A stretch of DNA of 64,000 nucleotides from contig JAWNZC010000348.1 of the NCBI GenBank assembly GCA_035771165.1, forward strand, positions 372,001 to 436,000, given 5' to 3'. Position numbers and translations under genes: made by a program. Position 1 is the first letter of the stretch. Each line of letters opens with the position of its first letter. The stretch is from Paragorgia papillata (lineage: Eukaryota; Cnidaria; Anthozoa; Scleralcyonacea; Coralliidae). Shown here piece after piece: positions 40,001 to 52,500 of this stretch. The notes under the pieces were generated by a model. It did no database searches. It was not told where the DNA came from and saw nothing but the letters and a program-made list of their open reading frames with translations.

Positions 40001-40530
40001 AAAATTTGGTAAACTGCCGAGATTTTTAGCAAAGAATACTGACGTTTCGAGCGGGACCCTTCATCAGAGTAAAATTTCAATGTCCTATTTTACTCTGGTG
40101 ATTTAGGATCCGCTAGAAACGTCTTTATTATTTCGTTGCTGTAAATCTCGGCGGCTTACAACTATTTTCACTTTGCCGTATAGGCCATGTCACACGAGGC
40201 AATTTTCCTTGCAACTTGCAACGCAATGGCGTTGTATTGCACGTTGCAAGAAAGATTTCCTCGTGTGACACCTCATGTTTGCAACTAGTCTCACAACGAA
40301 AAATTGCGTTGCGAGTCGCAGAGAAAGTAGAAACAGCTTCTACTTTTCGCAACGCTACGAGACAAGTTCGGCAGCGTGTGACACCCCCACTGCAACTTGC
40401 AATATTTTTTTCCGACAAAAATTGCGTTGCAAGTTGGAAGGAAAATTGCCTCGTGTGACATGGCCTTAAGTGCCACCATAATTAATATCAAGTGACAAAA
40501 AATTGCTTGCTGTAATGAATTATTACTATG

Positions 40531-40591
<61 letters not shown>

Positions 40592-43500
40592 GTAGTTTTG
40601 TCATGCGCAAGATTTACATAGCCAGTCAATATTGGTCATGAAGAATGCAACCTGAATCTACAATCCCGATTTCTATTTTTCGTGTTTCTATAGAGTTATA
40701 GAAACACGAGGGGAAGTTTGGGACAACGAGAAATTTCAGTGCGATGTCGAAAAATGGTGTTTCTGTACAAATTTTAATTAAAAATCACCGCTTGCGTTTT
40801 CAAAATGTTATTTTATAAAGTGCAATTCTCTAATCAGCTACGCATTGTCACGTCTTCAAGAGAAACCTAGCTACAATACATGTATATCTAAAACAATTAA
40901 TAGCGACTTACATTCGACTCTTGTACGCTTAATTGTTGACCATCAAAAACAATCTAAGAAAAAGTAGAAAGAACAAAGCAAGTTAAACAACAAAAGATGC
41001 ATTTAAAATAATAAGAAAATAAGTTAGTGTTTCTCTTTTTTTAAGTATATACAAAAGTTCGGAAAATTTTTTAACGAGGACTCCACAGTTCTAAAAACAT
41101 TTTTTTAGAATCAGAGCGGAAACCTTCCGATAGCTAAATACCCCTATATATCTGGCATTATCTGCTTAGAAAATAGTACAAATTTCAACGAATTTCTACT
41201 TTGTACAATAAAAAATAGTAACACAAACATTGCCGAAGTTTTATGACAGAGTAAAAAAATAAAAGAATGAAAAGAAAACACATAAGGGCCGTTTATACGA
41301 GAGCTGATAAGACGCGCCTTACATAGGACGCGAAACTCGTGTAAAAAGTACAAAAACTTACATTCGCGTCTTACACAAGCCGAGGCTTGTTAAAAAACGC
41401 CATATAAATGAGTCAGTTCGCGTCTTACACAAGCCGAGGCTTGTTAAAAAGCGCCATATAAATGAGTCAGTTCGCGTCTTACACAAGCCGAGGCTTGTTG
41501 AAAAACGCCATATAAATGAGTCAGTTCGCGTCTTACACAAGCCGAGGCTTGTTAAAAAACGCCATATAAATGAGTCAGTTCGCGTCTTACACAAGCCGAG
41601 GCTTGCTCAAAAACGCCATATAAACGAGTCAGTTCGCGTCTTATGTAAGGCGTGTCTTATCGGCTCTCGTATATAAACGGCCCTATTGTGTAGTAGTAAT
41701 TATTTATAACTTACCGGTACATTGCGAGGACTGGGCGAGAGACATGAAATAATAGTTATCCGATAATCTTTATGGTACGACACTGGGTTATCATAGCAAC
41801 TGAACTAAAGTGAAAATAAAATAGAATGATACCATTTCCAAACATTTTAGGCAAGACGCGTAGAAATTTAGTATACCGCAAAACAATTGCAAACTGCGAG
41901 AAAATGACAAACTTCAGCTTATCATTAGTGGATGGTATCTCATACTCCATGGTGTATCATATCATTACACAGGCCACAGATAACAGATAAACAAAATTCA
42001 TACCAAAAAGTGATGTTAATGGTTGCTTCGAACTCAGTATTGTCTCCTCTCATCCCATTCCGCTCTTCTTCATTCCACTCCACTCAACCACTCCAATTAG
42101 TATTGTCTCATCTCATCTCATCCCAGTTCATTCCATTCTTTCATTCCACTCAAGCCAACCACTCCACTTAGTATTGCTTCATCTCATCCCATCCCATTCC
42201 GCTCCTCTTCATTCCACTCTATTCGACCACTACAATTAGCATTGTTTCATCGCATCTCATTCCCATGCCATTCCCCCTTCATTCCACTGCACTCAATCAC
42301 TCCACTCAGTATTGTCTCATCTCATCTCATCTTAACCCATCCCATTCCATCCCTTCATTCCACTGCACTCAATCATTCTACTCAGTATATTGTCTCATTT
42401 CATCCATTCCATCTCTTCATTCCACTGCACTCAACCATTCCACGCAGTATATTGTCTCATTCCATCCCATTCCATCTCTTCATTCCACTGCACTCAACCA
42501 TTTCACGCAGTATATTGTCTCATTTCATCCCATTCCATCCCTTCATTCCACTGCACTCAATCATTCCACTCAGTATATCGTCTCATTTCATCCCATTCCA
42601 TCTCTTCATTCCACTCCATTCATCCATTCCACTCAATATATTGTCTCATTCCATTCCATCCCATCCCTTCATTCCACTGCACTCAATCATTCTACTCAGT
42701 ATATTGTCTCATTTCATCCATTCCATCTCTTCATTCCACTGCACTCAACCATTCCACGCAGTATATTGTCTCATTTCATCCCATTCCATCTCTTCATTCC
42801 ACTCCATTCATCCATTCCACTCAATATATTGTCTCATTCCATTCCATCTCTTCATTCCACTGCACTCAACCATTCCACGCAGTATATTGTCTCATTTCAT
42901 CCCATTCCATCCCTTCATTCCACTGCACTCAACCATTCCACTCAGTATATTGTCTCATTCCATTCCATCCCATCCCTTCATTCCACTCCACTCAACCATT
43001 CCACTCAGTATATTGTCTCATTCCAATGATTCCATCCCATCCCTTCATTTCACTGCACTCAATCATTCCACTCAGTATATTGTCTCATTCCATTCCATCT
43101 CTTCATTCCACTGCACTCAATGATTCCACCCAGTATTGTCTCATTCCATTCCATTCCATTCCACTCCATCTCTTCATTCCACTGCACTCAACCATTCCAC
43201 TCAGTATTGTCTCATTCCATTCCATCCCTTCATTTCACTCCACTCAACCATTCCACTCAGTATTGTCTCATTCCATTCCATTCCATCTCTTCATTCCACT
43301 CCACTCAATTATTCCATTCAGTATTGTCTCTTTCATCCCAATCCATCCCTTCATTCCACTCCACTCAACCATTTCAGTCAGTATTGTCTCATTCCATTCC
43401 ATTCCATCTCTTCATTCCACTCCACTCAACCATTTCAGTCAGTATTGTCTCATTTCATCCCATTCCATCCCTTCATTCCACTCCACCACTGCCGCAAAGT

Positions 43501-46500
43501 GTGTGCCTAAACAAAGCAACTGGACAAAGAGTACAAATAAAATAAAATAAAACAGTTACTTACTGATACGAGTCGATTCAAGTAAGCCAAGTGGGATAAT
43601 GAATGAAAGTGCACTATACAATTTGTAGACACATCTAAAGTTTCTAAATTAGATAAAGCTTCAATGCCTACAGAAGAAATAATAAAAACTTCACTTTTTA
43701 AAATAATGCTAAATTCTGAAGACTAACTAACAAATAATAGGGTTTTCTTCGTGTACAGTATATTCTTAGATTTCAATCACGTGGCTTTTTGCTTGAGAGT
43801 TCATTTCTGATTTCCAGATGATGGTCAGGCAAAATAACATTAGATCAATTTGTACAACCCAGCACAACGCAAGCGTATGGCATTTTCCAACAGGAACGTA
43901 AACAACTCTAGAGTATCAAGATCACGTAAATATTTTGAAGCAATAGATCAACTTTCCCTTTTGCTATTGACCACCATCTGGATGGATAAAAAGTGACGTC
44001 ACGTGAAAGTAAAGAATACATTTAAATGTATCATGTTATTTTCAAGAGATTATTGCCTACTTGTCTGCAGAGATAGAGAGAGTGTTGCCGGGTGTTGTGT
44101 GTCGCGTCGGGTGTGATGTGTATTGTGTGTTGTGTGTTGTGTGAGACATGTATGTGTTGTATTGTGCCGTATTGTTGGACTTGTTGCATCCTTTTGTTGA
44201 TGTCGCGTCACGTTTTGTTATGTCGTGTTGTTGTAGAATACTATTACAGTTATGACCATTTTTTGTACAATACTTTACCTTCCAAACTGCTTAGGTCGTT
44301 GTTTCTTAGAATTAGCGTTGTTATCCTTGAACAGCAGTTTTCAGGAAAAGAAGGAATCTTAGTAATATGATTACAACCAATATTCAAACAAGTAACTTCA
44401 GGCAAATACTGCAAAACAAAATAGCTCATGAATAAGCTAATGACTTGTAAATGTAAACAAAAAAGAATGCACTAACTTTTTGCTCCGTAGTCATTCAGCT
44501 CAATGAGATTCTTACACTTCTATATGTATTTGCATTCATAAACAATTGTGGATGTCTTAGAAATTACTTTCTCAAACTTATTAATACTTCATAAGGAAAA
44601 CACAATGAAAATCAGTTACCGAGACGTTGTTGGTAAATGTGGTAATAAACTCCCATAAATTTTACGTCTTTTTAAGACAACTTTTACGTCTAATTTCTCT
44701 TCAAAAGATTCGTTTGAGAAGCTATACCATACACTCGAAAGCCGTTTATTATGTGATTTAAAAACACTCGGCTATCGCCTCGTTTTTCAACTCACGCCTC
44801 GGGGTTTTCAAATCAGATAATAAACGGCTTCTCGTGTACGATATATTACTTCTTAAATACTGTTGTCACTGGCTTTAAAATTAAATTTATGTAAACGTTT
44901 CGGCTTCTTGAAATTGCAACAACGTTCAACCGTCATCCAACGTACTGAAGATGGCTTCAGAAGAAACCGTTTTTACACAAATACAATTTTACAGTCAGTA
45001 ACAACAATATTTGATAAAGTAATTTTCTACAATGCCTGACTACAACACAAACATTTTCAAAGAGTCTTGTATGTTATATCGTAATAACTTTCTTCTTCTT
45101 TTTCTTACCGTAAAGCCCTAATCAAACGAGAACGCAAGTCATCGCAAGTTGGCAGTCACGCTATCTCAACCAGCCGCCCTGAATAGTTTCCCAAAAATAT
45201 CATGTACCGTGACAAAGTTAAAACTTGTTTAAAACACTCATGGAACCTTTATTTTGTTAATTTGGGTGTTCAAACGACCGCCACAGAAATTCTGACTGCC
45301 AACTTGCGATGACTTGCGTTCTCGTTTGATTAGGGCTTAAAGCCCAGCATACACTAGAGAAAATTTCCGAAACAAGTTACCGAAACACAGTTTCAGAAAC
45401 AAAAGTTTCCAGTGTATGTTGAAAAGTTTCCGAAACTTTGTTTCAGAAACCAAGTTTCCCTGATTAGAACACTGTTCTATTTTTTGAAACAACCAGCAAT
45501 ACTGAATATATATAGTAGATTTTAGAAACAACCAGCCTACCATCCAATTTTGCTCCTCGTCTGAAAGTTCATTCTGACTAAGATTCAGAGATTGCAATGA
45601 TGTAAGAAGTCTCTAAAATAAACAAACAAACAAACAACACCAAAAAAGATTTTGCAGTAAGTTGAAGTTACTCGTATTCCTAAAGTAATTAAAGGAGTCA
45701 GAATGATTCAACTTGGTGCATATGACTTACCAATGAAGCATCTAGATGGCTTATTGTGTTAAAACTAAAATCCACTACCTCCACACGAGGCCAAGCAAAT
45801 TCCGTACTTTGGTCAAAGCCACACAAAGAAAGAATATCCTAAAATAAAATAACACAGATACCGCAGATACCTTTATTTAAGACGGTAGCTCAAACAGCTA
45901 ATGCAAAAAAATAATTAATAATTTATGAGAAAAATTCAAAAGAAACGAATGTTTAATCAGGTGTTGTAAATCGGAACAAATTATTCCTGATTTACAAAAA
46001 GTTTCAGTCCTATGTTAATAAACCTGAAGTATTATATTTGTGAGTTGGTCCTCGGATGTTTTTTTTTAGTATTTCACCGATATTTCACTAGTACAGAGCA
46101 AACAAGCGAGGTCAATAAGTAGTTTATTATATGGCCTTGCTGAAATAATTATTTAACTTAAAATTATTAGAGACATGAAAACGCCATTGCAAAACTCGCA
46201 ACGTCATTATTTTGTTTAAAGTGCCCCTAACCCAAAAAATTTTTATCGTTTACTTTGAAGCCACTTCTAAAGTTCTGAAGAATACCGATTTTTGTTCTTA
46301 AGTTATTGAGGTTCATGTAATATGCAAATAAGCATGTGATGACGTTAGATAAGGAAAGCAGAATTGTCGACGATTTATTTTCGAATATATCTTCAAAATT
46401 ATTCATCAAAATTTATCCAAACTTTGCACGTATTTACAAACTACTAAACTGAAAAAGATATTTCAAGTTAAATAGTCGTCATGGTAACAGATTAGTTTCC

Positions 46501-49500
46501 AGATCTCTTAATTTAAAAAAGCAAAACTATTGGTTTTCTCTCAAGTGCTGATCATTTTGGAGTTGGTAATATTGGAGGAAGATTCTACAAACTTAACTAA
46601 TCTTATACTAAAGCCCGAAGTTGTAGTAAACTCTGCTATGGCAGAAAACAAAGATTTTTTGAGCCTGAATTTAGAGGTCTGGAAACAAATCGGTTGCCAT
46701 GACGGCTAAATAACTCAAATTATGTTTCTTAGTTAGGTGGTCTGTGCAAAATGTGCAAAGTTTTGAGAAATTTCGATGTATAAGTTTGAAGATATACACG
46801 ATATAAAATCTTCCACAATTCTGCTTTCCTTATCTTACGTCATCACATGCCTTATTTGCATATTACAAAAACCCTGATAACTTAAAAACAAAACTCGATA
46901 TCGCCGAACTTTCCAACGCCATTCTTCATCTTCTTCAGGGTGCTTTTAATCTAAACCATAAAATCTTTGGGGTTAGGGGCACTTTAACAGATATTTGTTA
47001 TTTTTATTCAGAACGAAAAAAAACCAAATAAATAAATAAAGATAATTTGTTTGGCTTCTTTACAGTCTTCATTAATTAATCAAAATATACTTGTAATTGG
47101 GCTCTTTATCTCCGATAAACTAAGTTTTTTATATCTTTCGGCTCTGAGTGGGCGGCCATATAATAATGTACGTTATTTACTTATTTATACATACAATATC
47201 AACTAGTAACTGACTAACCAGCCAAAACCTAAATATACTATATCTAAAAAATACTTACAACACCTACAGTAGGTCTTAGCTTGTGATTCGTTGGTCTGAC
47301 ATGCATGTGTGAAATAAATGTGTCGTATAGTGGCCGCTAAAGCGCCTATAATATGCTTTCAACTCTGTCACTTGAAGATTAATAAGTAAATTGCTCTTGA
47401 AAAGCCCCCTTGTAGGAAGAAGTAATTGCATTTGTATTTGTGCAATACAGCATAAAAAAAACATTCACTCTTGTGACCATTGCTTACATTAATTTCGTCA
47501 ACGCAGTAATTAGCTTTTAGAATTTTGATGTTTCTCCTTAGGGTTTGCAATCCAGAAATATATCCAATAGCTAACTTCTTGATCTAAACCAAAAAACATA
47601 ACACTTAGTTTAATTAAAACACCATAACTTAAAAAGGAGAAAAACTACATTGTAGAAATGGCAAAAAGGAAGAACAGTAAATGCTCTGTACATCTCTTAC
47701 CTCGAGTACTTGCACAGATTGAAAATGTGATACGTCTATCACACAATTAAACTTGAATGCTGGTCCCGGAATAATCTTAACAAAAAATAAAATGCTCAAC
47801 ATCATAACATACAGTGTACGTGTGTGTGACACGATGAACCGATAGCAATACACTTACTACCATTAACATTTTCTTGACATTATTGTTGTCTGAAAGTGTA
47901 GCCATGCAGTTTATGTCACAACAAATCCATTTGGTCGTTGGTGTAGCCTGTCGTTGATGGGTCGCTAGCAGTCAGTCGCGGTTGCTGGGATAGAATAAAT
48001 CCTCCGCCAAAATGGATGATCCAACCAGGCTTTAATGATGTACATGTACAAATATTCTCTGATAGTCTGATACCAGACGTAATTAATCGACTTTTTTGTA
48101 ACACATAAAAACTAAATTCTAACAGCAGCAGCAACGCTGCTTATATTTTACTTTCGTAAACAGCTGTAATACCTAAGAGACACCAGCACCAGCACCAATA
48201 CGAGGAGAACAACAACAACAACAACAACAACGCGTCAGCAACAAGAACGACAACAACGCCACTACCACTGACAACATCAATGACGACATCATCGTGGTGT
48301 TACCACAAATTCTCGCTTGTATTATTGTTTATTGTGCAGGTTCAGCCACCTTAGAATAGGAGTTGTTACAATAATTTATTTTTTACACGACATGTTATGT
48401 CAATAAAATAAAAAGCTAAAACAAACCTTTAAAGTATGAACAGTCTGAATACATTTTCTCAAATATTCGACAATATATTTCTGAGAATCTATAAAATAAA
48501 ATGAAGTAATAGAATAGAATAGAATAGAATAGAATAGAATAGAATAGAATAGAATAGAATAGAATAGAATAGAATAGAATAGAATAGAATGGAATGGAAT
48601 GGAATAGAATAGAATAGAATAGGAATAGGAATAGGAATAGGAATAGAAAAATAGAAAAATAGCTGATGACAAATATTATACATGTATAATATACAGTAGT
48701 TTTAAATTATAAATAATTAAATAGAATACTAACTAGAATATTGTCGGCTGTCATTAAAACACTTGTTAAGAAATAGAATAACTGGTGCTGTTAAACAAAC
48801 TTTTAACCTTCCAGAAGTAATGACATCTTCTAAAAAAGCAAAGCAAAGCAACCCGTTTTTTATTGAAAAGCAAAATTGAAGTAAACTGGCAAGATTTTTT
48901 GAAACACAATACTGACATAATACTGCTTTCATCATCAACCATTAAGCAATAACTTTGAGCTCAGTGTTCGCTTCGCCTCAGGTTTAAACCTCTTCTCCAG
49001 TCATCACAGAAACTGGCTTGCAGCTCGCTGCGAATACTTGCATCTAATTAAAAAGAACTCAGAGTGAAAAAACAAGCACTGCGAGTTCTTTTTAATTAGA
49101 TGTAAGTACTCGCAGCGAGCTGCGAACTAATTTCTGCAATGACTGGAAAAAATACTTTACGATAAACAGCTTTCAAAAAGCAACACTGATCTCCCAGGAC
49201 GCATTATTGTTCAAATTTTCCAACAAATATGCCTAATCCTGACAATGCTCTATTATTTTCATTCAAAATCACTGAACTCAGATACTTTCCCGCCAAAACT
49301 TAGCGGTCCGCTCCCTCGGCACGGAAGGATCTGAATACGCTTTTTTACGATTAACGTGCGGGGCTTTATGGGAGTTTACGCATAGTTTTCTGACGTCAGC
49401 AGTACACAACACGTATTTTTATAAAACATAGCATGCACTTTACTTTTGTATGAGATTATACTTTGCTTATCAACGCGGTCGCTGGCAAGGTTTCGACATG

Positions 49501-52500
49501 TTTGCTTTGAAACTATTATCTTTTGGACTTTAATGAGTATATTTACTTGGCAAGCATTCACAAACTCTACACTCGTTTGCATGCATGCACGGACGTACAT
49601 GATTGATATTTTTTGAAAATTCAGCTGGGAAAGCATTTATCGTTGGAGAAGGCCGAGAAGCACGCGTACTAACCAGCGAAATTATATGTTCTGTGTTTGG
49701 AAATCTTGTTGACAATGGCTGATATATCCTGGATTTGTATGGCTGAACAGTATTTCCATGAAGAGGAATGGAAATTGTATCAGAAAATTTCTGAATCTGT
49801 GGAGTAGATAGCGTTGTGCGCCGGAGACGAAGGTATTAAATGACCGTATTTATGTCGATAATATTAATATGTCTGTGTCGTCGGACAACGACTTGATGGC
49901 CGTGTCTCTCATTACTGAGTGATATGTGTAATCCTCAGACAGTTGAAATGCAGTTTATTTTGTACCAAGTTGCATCGGTGTGCCCTCTTTCGGACAACAT
50001 TCTTGATATATACTTGATATATAAGTTTGTAGATACATCACGTGTATTATATATTTGATAGAAATATAACCTACAAGTAATATATTATCCAATCAAGAAA
50101 AAAGAGCACCAAGTTTATTTAATTTAATTAAAGTCATTCTGAATCTCATAGAAGGCAATTTCTCCTTTTTCGCTTATTCTCTATTCAATCAGAGTAGAAG
50201 CTTATCTCTTGTTTTGCTTTATTTTGTGCACGCAGTGCGTACCTATTTTTATCAATCCTGTGCAAAAACGTCCTGCCCAGACCCAGTGAGCTCTATATAT
50301 CATTGACAGGGCAAATATTGAAGCCGAACATGGCAGACATGTAGGCCTGAAGTACACAGTAAATTACAGTTCCAGTCTCCTACATTGGTCTTTTGACCAG
50401 ATCAGACTTGACCAGACTGCGTAGAAGACTGCAACTATATGTACTTCAGGCCTGCATGCCCATACATTGTCCGCCATACAGAAGCTCAACTGGCTCAGGA
50501 TAAACAACTCATTGGTCATTGCATACTAAGGATATACCAACCCCCAATCCCCCCAAAAAATTGAAATGTAGAGTTTCTGAAATGACATTTCCTGCATTCT
50601 GAGGAATGACTTTTAACAGTCTCTGAAGGATTGGCAGGGTTCTGCCCACGGTGGGCGGTGCCGGGTGGCGGTGCACGGCATTCAGCAGTGCTGCCCGGCA
50701 CTCATGCCAAAACGGACCTTTCCACCCGGCACTCGAAATATGCAAAAAGAAAACTCCATATGTTGTATTTTTTATATATCTTTTAATTAATATACATCAT
50801 TTTGAATTTTTTTGTCCTTGGTGAATTTTTTTTTTATTGAAACAATATTATTTGGTGAAATTCAGCACCACAACGCACACAATATTAGCTACCAGACTTG
50901 TGATTCGGTGAAATACGATATTCCTTCAAAGCCAGATTGGATTGTCTGATACTTGGGTAAGGTGCTAATCACTTCGCACTTTGTTTATTAATGCCTGTAA
51001 GATGATACACTGGCAGTGGTAGTCATAGAACATATGCAGGAAACCTTGCCCTAGTTTTACGTAGAAAATTCGTCATGCTGCATATTCTAACATGCCCTAG
51101 CATAATTATATATAAATATATAATAAATAAGTACTTAATACTTAATAATAATATTTAGTCTGACAAAATTGTGAGACACATGATGTAAAGGATTATGAAT
51201 TTCACTTGCTCACATTTGGAAAATATCATTTTCAGATAACTAATTTTCACATATTCGGGGGGGGGGGGGAGTGAGCCCCCGGGCCTGTAGGGACCCAGCA
51301 CTCACATGCTCCTGGGCAGAACCCTGATTGGGTTAATGTCATTTAAATACTTTTTATGTCACTAGTTAAATGGAATACTTAGATAAATAAGTTTTGTGGA
51401 AACACCACGTAAAATATTTCTTTGCTAAGCTTAACAGGATAAATCTGCTGTTGCCAAACACGCTTGGAAGTATGACCATCGTGTTAAGTGTTCTGGTGAC
51501 AGTGTCAAACTGCCTGAATACATCCCTGATAATTTATATGTTTGGTTATGTTGGATTAATAAGAGAGGGAATTTGTACAAGATACATGTATACACTATAT
51601 TAAATTGGGCTGATATTTTTGCAACACCAATTGGCAAGAATATCAGATTGGTAAAATCTGACCATCCTAGCCAATGTTTTTCACCAATGTCACACATAGG
51701 TATATCAAAACTTTGAATTTTTTTTAAAAATCTCAAAAAATATTCTAAAAAACTATATTGCATTTCCTATAGGAGTTTGGGCCAAATTCCAATAGAAAGA
51801 AATTTCCTATAAGAAATCCAATAGGCATTCCTATAATGGTATGGTTGAGAGTTTCCTATAGGAACTCCTATTGGATTTTTTCATATGGGGTGCTGATAGT
51901 ACCTTAATTAACTGGAGCCCTCCAGTAATTCAGAACCAGAATGGAATGTAAACTTCTCAGACTCATTAATAATTCATAAGATGAAAACAAAGGAAATCAG
52001 TACTGAGATGGTGATACCCGGTCTTAATTAGCATAGAATTTTGCCAACTTTCAACCTGATTTTTTCATAAAATACTGATTTGTTTGAGAAGCTACATCAA
52101 ACACTCGAAAGAGTGTTTCATCCTCTATCCAGTCACCTCGGAATTGGTTAAAAAGCTTGGCCTACGGCCTCGTTTTTCAACCACTTCTCAGTGACTGGAT
52201 ATTGGATGAGACACTCTTCCTCGTGTTTGATCTATTACATGCAAAGTTGTGGAAAGTTCAAAGTATTAAATTAAAAGTTGAAAATGCAGCTAAAAATATG
52301 ATGGTGAAATATGCTTGTGCATCAATGCATGGCTCAGCTGAAATGAACAAAAAAATGGACAGAAACAGACAGACAAGACCAACACAACTACTAATAAAAA
52401 TAATCTGACTTAAAAAATATACTGAATAACCTATATGAACAATGATGTATACCTGTACTGTGATTATGCAATAATATAATATACCACCATACATCATACC

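Larger units (their letters stand above)
43564..45838 (-). other. STK11IP: STK11IP leucine-rich-repeat exons (6-9)
   Basis: Four consecutive exons encode LRR units: VEVVDFSFNTISHLDASL (exon 6), LQSLNLSQNELSDEE (exon 7), VTCLNIGCNHITKIPSF and ITTLILRNNDLSSLEG (exon 8), LETLDVSTNCIVHFHSL (exon 9). The LxxLxLxxNxL spacing is clear. In mammals this part binds the LKB1 kinase. Exon ends fall on or near repeat boundaries, as usual in LRR genes. Introns here contain foldback elements and, between exons 9 and 10, the TTCCA-type satellite. Confidence 0.88.

Noticed and set aside
42242..43550. Overlapping plus-strand frames of 124-386 codons rich in His, Ser, Pro
   Set aside because: They come from the TTCCA satellite. 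Three frames are open at once, with no start or splice context and no domain.
50509..50745. Frames with HPAPPTVGRTLP-type peptides
   Set aside because: They read across the GC-rich end of the element at 50636-51327 in both available frames, without domain or splice sites.
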